64,000 nucleotides of DNA from Rufibacter tibetensis (lineage in GTDB: Bacteria > Bacteroidota > Bacteroidia > Cytophagales > Hymenobacteraceae). Of this stretch, positions 25,583 through 34,322 are shown one piece after another. Every line of letters starts with the position of its first letter. The stretch's first letter is position 1. The stretch is from NCBI RefSeq assembly GCF_001310085.1, contig NZ_CP012643.1, positions 1,581,001 through 1,645,000 of the forward strand, read 5' to 3'. The notes below the pieces were generated by a model. The model saw only the letters and a list, made by a program, of their open reading frames with translations, was not told the DNA's origin and did no database searches. Position numbers and translations under genes: made by a program.

Positions 25583-25692
25583 TGTATCGTTAGTATCGTT
25601 TATTACAAAAGGGATGCAAATATCCGCATAAAATTATGTAATGTCAACCCTTGCCCCGCACTTTTTTCTTTAAGATGTTCTTAAAAAGTGTT

Positions 25693-25890
25693 TTACCCTG
25701 CGTCAGCGGCATTTTTGCTTCCATCAGAGGGGGAAGAATCAGCGTTTTTCCGGTACCCATAGGGACAATGTTTGCAGCCACTCTGGCAGCAGTAGCCGCG
25801 CCGGCGGTGGTACTGCTCTGTAAAAACCATGAGCCCCTGCTCGTTGAAATAGTAGTCGCCGGGCTCCAGCGGCAGCGGTTTTGGCTTCAT
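25693..25890 (-). CDS. DUF5522 family small protein
   Basis: 65 aa. Core LEPGDYYFNEQGLMVFTEQYH then RRGYCCQSGCKHCPYGY: a Cys-rich CC-x3-C-x2-C cluster likely to bind zinc or an iron-sulfur cluster (inference). Family assignment as DUF5522 from memory; function unknown. Start 25890 is preferred over 25908 because TACCTTTG (25895-25902) lies between them and would give a leaderless mRNA starting at or near this ATG. Confidence 0.75.
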   Translation of the reverse strand: MKPKPLPLEPGDYYFNEQGLMVFTEQYHRRRGYCCQSGCKHCPYGYRKNADSSPSDGSKNAADAG

Positions 25891-25894
25891 GGGG

Positions 25895-25902
25895 CAAAGG
25901 TA
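25895..25902 (-). promoter_or_regulatory. -7 promoter element TACCTTTG directly before the DUF5522 gene
   Basis: Four bases (CCCC) separate the element from the ATG, the same geometry as at mnmD. Confidence 0.5.
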
Positions 25903-26069
25903 CGCCATGCAGCGTTGCCGTAAAAGTGACTTTTCTATTCACCTAAATCCCTATTGATTCAGAATCATATCTCTAAACCAAGAAAAGCTTAATTGAGCAA
26001 TCTGACAAAATACTTTTCTTAACTATTCAGCAGAGCTTTAAATGGTTACTTACTCTATAAGTAATTTTG

Positions 26070-27110
26070 TTAATTGAGCACTTCATAAATCACAGAGGAA
26101 ACAGCCTTATTTTTAAATGAGACCTCTCCCACTTTCTGGCAGTTAAAAGATTGCTTGATTTTCTCGTAGCAACTTTCATTTACGACGATTTGGCCGGGCA
26201 AGGCTACACTTTGCAAGCGTTGGGCAGTGTTCACCACATCCCCAATGATGGTATAATCAAGCCGCCGAAGCGTCTCTGAGCCTATATTGCCGGAAATAAC
26301 TTCACCGCTATTGATCCCAATGGAGACTTTGGGTAGAAAATTTCCATGCTCGCCTTGGGCAGGCATATCGTCTATTTGCTTGCGCACCCCCAAGCAAGCT
26401 TCTACCGCCCTATCTAAGTGGAACTCTCCCTTGAAAACTGCCATGATAGCATCACCAATAAACTTGTCTATATAGCCTCCTTGGGCAATAATCTCTTTCA
26501 CCATTTCATCAAAATAAGTATTCAACAAGTGCACTACTACATTGGCGGGTTCATTTTCGCTGATAGAGGTGAAACTGCAAATATCAATGAACGCCACACT
26601 TACCTCTAAAGTCTCATTGGTCAGCAGGGAGGTTTCAAACTCGCGAGTGCTCATGAAGTTAAGAACGTTTTCGTCTACATACATGCGCAGGATGCTGTTT
26701 TCCTTTACAGCTTGCAAGGTTTTTTTGATTTGATTTACATGCTTCAGGGTTTTCTCAATGGTGAGTTCTAGGTCCTGAAAATTCACAGGCTTGCAGACGA
26801 AGTCAAACGCCCCGCGGTTCATGGCCGTTCGGATGTTCTCCATATCACCATAGGCCGACACCATCACTGCCTTGACCAATGGGTTAGATTCTGCCATTTT
26901 GCTCAACAAACTTAAGCCGTCCATCTCGGGCATGTTAATATCACTCAGCAAAATGGAGATATCGGGGTGTTGCTCTAGTTTCGCCAGGGCCTCTGTTCCG
27001 TTCAGCGCAAAAACGAATTCGTATTTCTGCTCCCTAATTTGTTTTCTGAATTTTTGCTTAATGAGCATCTCCAAGTCTACTTCATCATCGGCTACCAATA
27101 TTTTAGTCAT
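26070..27110 (-). CDS. Response regulator with class III adenylate/guanylate cyclase output domain
   Basis: 346 aa: receiver domain (residues 1-125; acidic pair D8/D9, phospho-acceptor D57 in LSDINMPEMDG, conserved Lys in CKPVN), a coiled linker (130-160), then a class III cyclase domain (165-346). Catalytic parts: metal Asp in FIDICSFTS, Lys plus second metal Asp in DKFIGDAIMAVF, and transition-state Asn/Arg in TIIGDVVNTAQRL. The purine-selecting pair reads Lys/Thr, as in the cyanobacterial adenylate cyclase CyaC, so cAMP is the likelier product. Start overlaps the upstream receiver gene by 8 bp, indicating coupled translation. Phosphorylation by the neighbouring kinases is inference. Confidence 0.92.
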   Translation of the reverse strand: MTKILVADDEVDLEMLIKQKFRKQIREQKYEFVFALNGTEALAKLEQHPDISILLSDINMPEMDGLSLLSKMAESNPLVKAVMVSAYGDMENIRTAMNRGAFDFVCKPVNFQDLELTIEKTLKHVNQIKKTLQAVKENSILRMYVDENVLNFMSTREFETSLLTNETLEVSVAFIDICSFTSISENEPANVVVHLLNTYFDEMVKEIIAQGGYIDKFIGDAIMAVFKGEFHLDRAVEACLGVRKQIDDMPAQGEHGNFLPKVSIGINSGEVISGNIGSETLRRLDYTIIGDVVNTAQRLQSVALPGQIVVNESCYEKIKQSFNCQKVGEVSFKNKAVSSVIYEVLN

Positions 27111-27483
27111 GGAGTTGCAAGTTTAGTTTGTCTTTAAGAAGAGCAAAATCTAAGGGCTTGGTCAAAAAGTCGTTTGCCCCTAAGGTCATGGCCTGGTTGT
27201 AGTTTTCCTCATCACCGTATGCCGTCACCATCATGACAACAGGCGGCGGAGAATCGTATTTCTGCTTGATGTGCTGCAACAGGTCCAGACCGCTCATGCC
27301 TGGCATGTTTATATCGGAGAGAATGAGCACGGCCTCATGGTGGTGTTCGCGCATGTAAGCCAAAGCCTCCTCACCGGAATTGGCAAAGGCGAACCGCATC
27401 TGCTTTTCCCGTATCTCCTTGCGGAAGCGCTGCTCAAAAAGAAGCTGCATGTCCTGTTCATCATCCACTACTAGTATGTTCAT
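27103..27483 (-). CDS. Stand-alone receiver-domain response regulator
   Basis: 126-aa CheY-like protein with no output domain. Acidic pair D7/D8, phospho-acceptor D57 (LSDINMPGM), Thr in MVTAYGD, and Lys in TKPLD. It resembles the receiver of the following cyclase protein in its unusual FRKEIREKQ helix, so the two receivers are probably duplicates. It could serve as a phosphate sink or shuttle between the kinases encoded upstream and the cyclase. Overlaps the next gene by 8 bp and follows the kinase gene by 35 bp. Confidence 0.92.
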   Translation of the reverse strand: MNILVVDDEQDMQLLFEQRFRKEIREKQMRFAFANSGEEALAYMREHHHEAVLILSDINMPGMSGLDLLQHIKQKYDSPPPVVMMVTAYGDEENYNQAMTLGANDFLTKPLDFALLKDKLNLQLHD

Positions 27484-27518
27484 GCGCCTGGTCTTTCTCT
27501 AGTCTAAGGTTATATTCG

Positions 27519-28850
27519 TTACGCGGGCAGTAAAATATCAAACTCGGCGTACTCTCCTTCTTTTGTGTGGGCCTTCATGGAGCCGCCGTGCCCTTTTGTG
27601 ACAATGTCATAGCTCATGGAAAGGCCCAGCCCCGTGCCCTCACCGGTGGGTTTGGTAGTGAAGAAAGGCTGGTAGATTTTAGCCAGCACTTCTTCAGGTA
27701 TGCCCATGCCATTGTCTTTCACTTTTATTTCTATGCCGCACTCTGTTTTCCTGGTGGCCACATAAAGGATAGGCTTAAATGCGGTGCCCAATACTCTTCT
27801 TTTCTCCACCACTGAGTAGAAGGCGTTGTTGAACAAATTGAGCAGCACGCGGCCCATCTCCTGCGGCAACATTTCTACTTTACCCACTGCCTCGTCAAAA
27901 TCGGTTTCCATAGTGGCATTGAAGCTTTTATCCTTGGCACGCAACCCATGGTAGCTGAGCCGTAGGTATTCATCTACCATGGCGTTCAGGTTGACAAACT
28001 CCTTCTCTCCACTGGGCTGCCGGGCGTGTTGCAGCATGTTTTTCACAATGCTGTCTGCCCGCTGGCCATGATGCACGACCTTGCCCATGTTCTGGTGTAT
28101 ATCCTCTACTAAGATAAGGGCTTCCGCAGCATTGCCTCCTATTATTTCTTCTTTTAATTCAAGTAATAGTTCAGAGTTGACTTCAGAGAAGTTATTGACG
28201 AAGTTGAGCGGGTTCTGAATCTCGTGCGCAATACCGGCGGTGAGCTCGCCCAGGGAAGCCAATTTTTCTGCCTGAATGAGTTGGGTCTGGGTGTTTTTCA
28301 GTTGTTCCAGTGAAGCCCGCAACTCTTCGGTTCGCTGAGCCACCTTTTCCTCCAATTCCTGGTTTCTAGCTTTTAGTGCATCAATGGGCCAGGATTCTCC
28401 TTCTGCCTGTTCAGAAGAAGGGAAAGACAAATGGAAATGAATTGCCTTCCAACTTTGCCCTTTGCGTTGATAAGCCGCCGTGAGCCGCACATGCATGTGC
28501 ACCCGTTCCTCTTCTGCCAAAGCAAAGCTTAATTCTGTGACCCCGTCCAGCAACGCCACCTCCCCAACGATTCTGATGTTCAGGTTTTCATAATGATACG
28601 CCAAATCTAGGGGTAACTGCGCCTTGGAGCGGGCGATCAGCCGCACATACTCCTCTACCGAGGAAAGGACCTCGTCTTTACCAGTGCCGTAAGCCGTTAT
28701 ATCTTCCGCCCCACATCTCCGGATCACTTCTTCAAAATTATCCGGCGCCAGCAAGGTGGCTTCCGTCAAAGCTAGGTGAACTTCTAGCAAATCAGCCTCC
28801 AGCACTGGGTCTGACGGATGATGCAGCAAGGTGATCTTTGTGTTCTCCAT
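27519..28850 (-). CDS. Sensor histidine kinase with N-terminal NTF2/SnoaL-like domain
   Basis: 443 aa, no membrane segment, so cytoplasmic. N-terminal region (about residues 10-140) reads as a SnoaL/NTF2-like cone fold (LLEVHLALTEATL, ITAYGTGKDEV, LAAAYQ-like pattern), then a coiled coil (150-190) and the kinase core: phospho-acceptor His209 in LGELTAGIAHEIQNPLNF, N-box LLNLFNNAFYSV, D-box KDNGMGIP and G-box GEGTGLGLS. The kinase core is nearly the same as that of the propeller kinase upstream. A SnoaL-like sensor is unusual; the ligand is unknown. Two palindromic repeats lie between the two kinase genes. Confidence 0.88.
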   Translation of the reverse strand: MENTKITLLHHPSDPVLEADLLEVHLALTEATLLAPDNFEEVIRRCGAEDITAYGTGKDEVLSSVEEYVRLIARSKAQLPLDLAYHYENLNIRIVGEVALLDGVTELSFALAEEERVHMHVRLTAAYQRKGQSWKAIHFHLSFPSSEQAEGESWPIDALKARNQELEEKVAQRTEELRASLEQLKNTQTQLIQAEKLASLGELTAGIAHEIQNPLNFVNNFSEVNSELLLELKEEIIGGNAAEALILVEDIHQNMGKVVHHGQRADSIVKNMLQHARQPSGEKEFVNLNAMVDEYLRLSYHGLRAKDKSFNATMETDFDEAVGKVEMLPQEMGRVLLNLFNNAFYSVVEKRRVLGTAFKPILYVATRKTECGIEIKVKDNGMGIPEEVLAKIYQPFFTTKPTGEGTGLGLSMSYDIVTKGHGGSMKAHTKEGEYAEFDILLPA

Positions 28851-28891
28851 AATTTACTCTTAAGGCTTCGCAAATCCTGAATCTTGATAAC

Positions 28892-28931
28892 CTGTTTTGA
28901 AGCCGTTTTTCGGAAATCAGCCTTGAAACAG
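28892..28931. repeat. Short palindromic repeat
   Basis: CTGTTTTGAAGCCGTTTTTC with GAAATCAGCCTTGAAACAG: a complete copy with both halves. Confidence 0.6.
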
Positions 28932-28962
28932 CTATTACTTGTGTAAAGAATTCTGCCTATAT

Positions 28963-29018
28963 AATTTTTGGTGTTTTAGGGCTGTTTAGCCGAGATCTGC
29001 CCTAAAACACCAAGAATT
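28963..29018 (-). repeat. Long palindromic repeat / terminator after the propeller kinase gene
   Basis: 20-bp stem with one mismatch (28963-28982 with 28999-29018) around a 16-nt loop; includes GTGTTTTAGGGC and its exact complement. On the minus strand it follows the propeller-kinase stop by 50 bp and ends in AAAAATTATA, so it may limit readthrough into the second kinase gene. Confidence 0.75.
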
Positions 29019-29067
29019 ACACGCAACTAGTCATTTTAATCTTGCCGAGTTGAATCTTAAGGCTTAC

Positions 29068-32000
29068 TCAGACAAGCGCATGCGTCATTTGGGTGACCTC
29101 CACTTTTTGGAATGGAAGCGTAACGGAGAATGTAGTGTACGCCCCTTCCTGGCTGTCAATTTTCAGACCGCCCCCGTGCCCTTTGACAATGATATCATAG
29201 CTAAGCGACAAGCCCAGACCTGTTCCCTCACCGGTAGGTTTGGTGGTAAAGAAGGGCTGCAGTATCTTGTTCTGGATGCCTACCGGAATACCGATGCCGT
29301 TGTCACTTACTTCAATCAGCACACCGTGCTCTGTTATTTTCGTTTTAACGCTCACCTGCGGATGAAACCCAGAACCTTCTGCTTTCTTCTTTTGCTGCAC
29401 AGCATAAAATGCGTTGTTGAAAAGGTTAAGGAATACCCTACCCAGGTCTTGCGCCACTACCTCTATCTTAGGAAGAGTACCATCAAAATCGGTGACCAAC
29501 TCAGCATTGAAGCTTTTATCCCTTGCCCGCAACCCATGGTAGCTGAGGCGCAGGTATTCGTCTACCAATGCATTAAGGTCTGTGGGAGCTTTCTGCCCGC
29601 TATTGTTCTGCGAGTGTTGGAGCATGCCTTTCACAATGCTGTCGGCACGTTTACCGTGGTGGCTTATTTTCTGCAGGTTTTCCTTTACGCCTGAAGCAAT
29701 AACCAGAGCCTCCTCGGTTTCGCCGCGCTGCAGTTCTTCCTGCATCTCCTCTAGTAGTTCCACACTTACCTCAGAGAAGTTGTTCACGAAGTTGAGCGGG
29801 TTCTGGATCTCATGCGCAATACCGGCGGTGAGTTCGCCTAGAGAAGCCATTTTTTCTGATTGGATGAGTTGGTTTTGGGTGACTTTCAGTTCTTCCAGGG
29901 AGGTTTGCAACTGCGCCGTTCTGTGCGTGACTTTTTCCTCCAGCACCTTATTTTCTCTAAGTAGGGCTTTAGACCGAACCCTGATATATCCCCACACCAC
30001 TGCCGCAAAGACCAAGACGTACAAGACGTACGCCCACCAGGTTTGCCACCAGGGTGACCGGATAACCACGGTAGCCGTGGCCGCTTTTTCGTTCCATACC
30101 CCATCACTGTTTGCCGCTTTCACGAAGAAGGTATAAGTGCCGGGCGAAAGGTTGGTGTAGGTAACCGTGCGCTGGTTCCCACCGTCCAGCCAGTGCTGGT
30201 CATATCCCTCCAGTTTATATTGATAGCGGTTTAGGGCCGGGTTGGTGTAATGGATACCGGTAAACTGGAACGTGACCCGGTTCTCATCATGTTTCAATCT
30301 CACTTCCTCTGTCCCCGGCCACAGGACACTCGTTTCCTCCTTACTGTCCTGTCCGGTTTTCAAGTAGCTTATTCCCTCGATTACTATTTGGGGCAGCGTA
30401 GCGTTGGAAACCAGTTGGTCCGGGTTAAAACGCAGGATTCCATCACCCGTACCCACCAACCAGTCTCCGTTGGGGGCGGTACTATTACCGCCTACAGCCA
30501 TATTTGTTGAGGGTAGCCCATTCTGGGAAGAGAGGGTAGTGACGGCAAAACTTTTAGGGTTGAAAATGGAGTACCCCCTGCCGCCGCCCAGCCAAAGGTT
30601 ACCGGCAGCGTCTTCCCTGATAGAATAAACTTGATCATATAATAACCCTTCCTTCTCCGTGAACCTTCTCAGAATCCCTTTCTCTCTGTCCACCAGAAAC
30701 AGGCCTCCAACATACGTTCCGGCCCAGAGCCTCCCTGCCCGGTCTTCATAGATACTCGTGACGGATTCAAACCCTTTTTCGTTGTTATGGAAGGAGGTAA
30801 ACTCCCCTGTTTTCTGATCCAGCTTGTTCAAGCCTCCGTTATTGGTACCCACCCACAGCGTTCCGCTCCGGTCTTCCAGCAATTTACTTACTTGGTCATC
30901 GTCTAACTCCCCGTTTTCAGGGATTGTGGTACCGGAATTGATAATGAAAGGGAAGCGCTCAAATTTGCCTGTTTTTTGGTCTAACCGGCATAGACCTCCT
31001 CCAAAAGTACCAACCCATAATCTGCCCTTGCTATCTTCAAAGACATTGACTACATGGTTGTGACTTAAAGAAGAGGAATCACCTTTGATATTCTGGTAGT
31101 TGATGACCTGCTTTGAAATAGGGTTATACCGGAACAACCCGTGTTGTCTGCTGCCTATCCAGGCAATGCCATCCTTGTCGATAGAAATCCTTGAAGGTAT
31201 AACCGGAGGGCCGTCCTGCCCGGGAAGCGCTACAGCCGTAAACTTCTTCAACGCTTGATCGCTTTCATACAGCCCCAGCGGGGTACAGACCAGGTAGCCC
31301 CCCGTCTTCAGGAGGGCGATGCTGGTGGCTGTTCTCCCCGGGTATCCCGTTTTGTCGCCGGTATGGTGAATGTACTCGAATTGAGACTGTACTTCGTTAA
31401 GCCTGTACACCCCAAAGCTTCTGATGCTCACCCATACTCCGCCGTTTCGGTCAATCAGGCTACCCCACAAGGCATTGGAGGGCAGTCCGTCGGGTAAAGA
31501 AAGGTCGGCGGTGTAGCGGTGCAACCTGCCCGCCGTTGAGGGCAGGTGCAACAGCCCTTTGCCCGACAAGATCCATAAGGCCCCGTTGCGCCCCTCCTTT
31601 ATATCAAAACAACTATCCGCCTTTGGCTCCAGGTTCTTATCGTTAACGGCGTAGGAGGCGAAGGTATTGGTGGCTCTGTCAAACCGGGAGATCCCCTTGT
31701 TAGTGCCTACCCAGAGCCTATGGCCGCTGTCCTCAAAGATGGTCTGCACACTCCCAGGGCCTTTAGATAATTCTTCGTTCTTGTAAAAAGTGGCCTTGTT
31801 GTTCTCCGTGTTGAACCGGACCAGAGCATTGCCCGCTTTGGTCTTCTGCGCCAGCCAGAGCACCCCTGGCTGGGAGGGTGCCTCATAGATTTTTAGTATT
31901 CCATTCTTCCTCGCCGTGTCCTGGCTGACCAGATACCCGGTAAACTTCTCCTGCTTTGCGTTGAATCTGTAAAGGCCGTTGTCTGTCCCCAACCAGACCT

Positions 32001-32580
32001 GCCCTTTTGAATCCTGAAAGAGGTCATTATAAGTGCCGGTGGGGAGGTTAAACTTTCCTTCTGAGAGCGAGTCATAGGTGGTAAAACTACCCGTTTTAAG
32101 GTTGATGCGGTCAACATGCCACTTTTTATCCCCATCTACATTTTTAGTCCAGAGATTGCCTTTTACATCTGTCAAAACAACCATTGTAATCTCATTCACC
32201 AGAGGCTTTCCTTCTTTAGAAGTATGGGGGAAATGGGTAAAGTCGTCAGTGTTACGGTTGTATCTGTATAAACCATTTGTTCTTGTTCCCACCCAAATGA
32301 CTCCTGCACTGTCTTCTTTTACAGTAGAGATAGACCTGTAGCTCTGCTCCTTTTTACCGGCGGTCTCCAGGTTGTACACCTTTACCTTATACCCATCATA
32401 GCGCACCAGCCCATTCTGGGTGCCAAACCACAGATAGCCGTATTTGTCTTGTAGAGAGCAATAGGCCCAATTTTCCGGCATCCCGTTTTCCACGGATAGC
32501 TTGGTGAAATTGAGTTCTCTAATTTGGCCTTTGGAGGCAAAGGCAGTAAGGAAGAATAAGAGAAGTAAAAGGTTTTTCAT
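29068..32580 (-). CDS. Two-component propeller sensor histidine kinase (HTCS-like, without regulator half)
   Basis: 1170 aa. Signal peptide (first 18 residues); about a dozen Reg_prop repeats with WVGT-NGL-RF motifs forming two periplasmic beta-propellers (residues 20-700); Y_Y_Y domain (about 715-800, ending SPGTYTFFVKAANSDGVW); one membrane helix (WWAYVLYVLVFAAVVWGYIRV, about 810-830); coiled coil; kinase core with His923 in LTAGIAHEIQNPLNF, LNLFNNAFYAV, SDNGIGIP and GEGTGLGLS. Classical hybrid two-component systems continue into receiver and AraC domains; this protein stops after the kinase, and receivers are encoded separately downstream. The ligand is probably an extracellular glycan or other polymer by analogy only. 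Confidence 0.93.
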   Translation of the reverse strand: MKNLLLLLFFLTAFASKGQIRELNFTKLSVENGMPENWAYCSLQDKYGYLWFGTQNGLVRYDGYKVKVYNLETAGKKEQSYRSISTVKEDSAGVIWVGTRTNGLYRYNRNTDDFTHFPHTSKEGKPLVNEITMVVLTDVKGNLWTKNVDGDKKWHVDRINLKTGSFTTYDSLSEGKFNLPTGTYNDLFQDSKGQVWLGTDNGLYRFNAKQEKFTGYLVSQDTARKNGILKIYEAPSQPGVLWLAQKTKAGNALVRFNTENNKATFYKNEELSKGPGSVQTIFEDSGHRLWVGTNKGISRFDRATNTFASYAVNDKNLEPKADSCFDIKEGRNGALWILSGKGLLHLPSTAGRLHRYTADLSLPDGLPSNALWGSLIDRNGGVWVSIRSFGVYRLNEVQSQFEYIHHTGDKTGYPGRTATSIALLKTGGYLVCTPLGLYESDQALKKFTAVALPGQDGPPVIPSRISIDKDGIAWIGSRQHGLFRYNPISKQVINYQNIKGDSSSLSHNHVVNVFEDSKGRLWVGTFGGGLCRLDQKTGKFERFPFIINSGTTIPENGELDDDQVSKLLEDRSGTLWVGTNNGGLNKLDQKTGEFTSFHNNEKGFESVTSIYEDRAGRLWAGTYVGGLFLVDREKGILRRFTEKEGLLYDQVYSIREDAAGNLWLGGGRGYSIFNPKSFAVTTLSSQNGLPSTNMAVGGNSTAPNGDWLVGTGDGILRFNPDQLVSNATLPQIVIEGISYLKTGQDSKEETSVLWPGTEEVRLKHDENRVTFQFTGIHYTNPALNRYQYKLEGYDQHWLDGGNQRTVTYTNLSPGTYTFFVKAANSDGVWNEKAATATVVIRSPWWQTWWAYVLYVLVFAAVVWGYIRVRSKALLRENKVLEEKVTHRTAQLQTSLEELKVTQNQLIQSEKMASLGELTAGIAHEIQNPLNFVNNFSEVSVELLEEMQEELQRGETEEALVIASGVKENLQKISHHGKRADSIVKGMLQHSQNNSGQKAPTDLNALVDEYLRLSYHGLRARDKSFNAELVTDFDGTLPKIEVVAQDLGRVFLNLFNNAFYAVQQKKKAEGSGFHPQVSVKTKITEHGVLIEVSDNGIGIPVGIQNKILQPFFTTKPTGEGTGLGLSLSYDIIVKGHGGGLKIDSQEGAYTTFSVTLPFQKVEVTQMTHALV

Positions 32581-32790
32581 ATCATGCGTTTAGAAGGCAC
32601 TTAGCTAATTTTCAATTCTGGCAACGATGCGCGACACCTTACTCCCACTCAATTTCTTCAGTACTACTCTCTAAAGATGTTTAGTCAAATCCTTCATCTG
32701 GACCCGCTGAATTCCAGTAAAGGAATGCTGTACAAGTATCTCTTCGATTGCACCGGCAGGGTTTCCATTTTGGAAAGCACCTTTTTAAGC

Positions 32791-32841
32791 AAATGTTGAG
32801 CGCACTAGCAAAAAGTATTTGAGGCATGAACCTCAACATTT
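32791..32841 (-). promoter_or_regulatory. Possible alternative-pairing leader hairpins
   Basis: AAATGTTGAG (32791-32800) is fully complementary to CTCAACATTT (32832-32841), and the same right segment can instead pair with TTGAGG (32819-32824) through CCTCAA (32831-32836). The two pairings exclude each other. Position is 210-260 bp upstream of the kinase operon start. Confidence 0.3.
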
Positions 32842-33307
32842 ATAGGGGGAGGGTAATAAAGATTGAATATCAGAAGTCAGAACCACCTGTATCTCAAGAT
32901 GAAGCTTTCAATCACGAGCTAAGGACAATCTTCTAAAAAACGTAAGCTACAGGTGAGAATTTACTGCTATTGCCAAGCGATTGCTTCTCTCTTGTACAGA
33001 GTTTAGCTAGCTTGTTTGAAAGAAGTTAGCCTTTTCTATCTCACTAACAACCATCCGTTTGCAAGACAAATTATGAGAGACACTAAAGAAACGGACTAGA
33101 CAAACAGGGCCTTTTTCTACCAAGTAAATCCTTCTTTCTATAAAGGAAAGGTAATGATATATGTATAAATATTAGTAGTTTAAATTGACTAATTTATAAA
33201 GATTCTACAAAAGTAAGTTATACATGCTACCTAAGATGCCTGAAGAGCACTCCACCTTTGTTTCCCTTGCTTTGTTTGAACTCTTATATCACTCCCTATA
33301 CAAACAA

Positions 33308-33346
33308 GTCCCTCTCTACTTACCAAGATGGTAAGTAGAGAGAGAC
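33308..33346 (-). terminator. Terminator of the SIMPL gene
   Basis: 17-bp stem with one mismatch (33308-33324 with 33330-33346), loop AAGAT, followed on the minus strand by TTGTTTGT; 95 bp past the SIMPL stop. Confidence 0.75.
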
Positions 33347-33440
33347 TGAGATTATTTGACTATATTCTTCTAAAATCTAGGATGTCTGGATTTGTCTAGA
33401 AGTTACAAGCTGACTTTGGGAGTTTACCTCTACTTGATTT

Positions 33441-34172
33441 TCAATCCACCGCGTACTCCACGCGCACGGTGATGGTGGCGGTTTTGTCTTTGTCTGAGGT
33501 GTTGAAGACGCCACCGTAGCTGTAGCTTTCGTTGCTGTTCTGGCCTACAATCTGGAAAACGCCCATGGTGGCTTTCCGGAGGCTTCCCAAGTCACCTCCG
33601 CTGTTTTCAGCGATGGCTTTGGCGCGCAGGCGTGCGTCTTCTGAGGCTTTGGCCAGTAGATTGTGCTTGAGGCCTTTCAGTTTGGTGTAGTAATACTGGG
33701 GCGGCGTGGAATTGAATTCCACCCCTTGTTCAATCAGTTCGGTTACTTCCCTGGACAGTCGCTCTACCCGGCCAATGTCCGTTGATTCTACTTTTACCTG
33801 CTGCGTGAGGTTGTACCCACCGAAATCCTGCCCCGTCTGCCGTCCCTCCAGATCGAACTTTGGCTGGTATTCTTTCATGATTTCCACCGAGGAAATCACC
33901 ACGCTGCTATCCTGTATCCCTTTCAATCTGAGGTAGCGCCGCACCAGGCTTTCATATTGCTTCAGGGCAGCATAAGCACTTCTCAGGTCCATGGATCTGC
34001 GGGAGTAAAAACCTGTCCAGACCACCTGGTTGCTGATGAAATCCACCTCGGCGGAGCCTGTCACACTGATAGACTCTGTAGCTTTGAATTTGTACTTGTA
34101 GGCACTTCCTACAATAAAGGCTGCTGCCACCAGGGCCACCGCAATGATGAGGTAAGCGGAAATCTGTTTCAT
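33441..34172 (-). CDS. SIMPL domain-containing protein (DUF541)
   Basis: 243-aa protein with an N-terminal membrane anchor (ISAYLIIAVALVAAAFIVGSAY). The SIMPL signature follows: ESISVTGSAEVDFISNQVVWTG, then alternating strand-helix repeats, SSVEIMKEYQP, and the C-terminal ASEDARLRAKAIAENSGGDLGSL, a typical family helix. The domain forms periplasmic oligomers in characterised relatives; the role here is unknown. The upstream in-frame start (34238) adds 22 charged residues before the anchor, so the ATG at 34172 is preferred. Divergent from rocD. Confidence 0.88.
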   Translation of the reverse strand: MKQISAYLIIAVALVAAAFIVGSAYKYKFKATESISVTGSAEVDFISNQVVWTGFYSRRSMDLRSAYAALKQYESLVRRYLRLKGIQDSSVVISSVEIMKEYQPKFDLEGRQTGQDFGGYNLTQQVKVESTDIGRVERLSREVTELIEQGVEFNSTPPQYYYTKLKGLKHNLLAKASEDARLRAKAIAENSGGDLGSLRKATMGVFQIVGQNSNESYSYGGVFNTSDKDKTATITVRVEYAVD

Positions 34173-34322
34173 ATCTTGATTATCACCTAGCTGTATCTCT
34201 CTAAATTCATGCCGCCATTGGGAGTAAAGACTTTTCATTACTTTTATCTCTGCAAGCGGTTCATCCGTATTTACCAGTAGGTGAAAGCAATTTGCTTACT
34301 TCGTTCTAATTTACAAAAACTG

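Larger units (their letters stand above)
32581..33440. other. 860-bp non-coding region between propeller kinase and SIMPL gene
   Basis: No open frame with protein-like composition. It holds a possible alternative-pairing leader (32791-32841) upstream of the kinase operon and the SIMPL-gene terminator (33308-33346). The rest is A/T-rich with no structure I can support. Confidence 0.55.
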
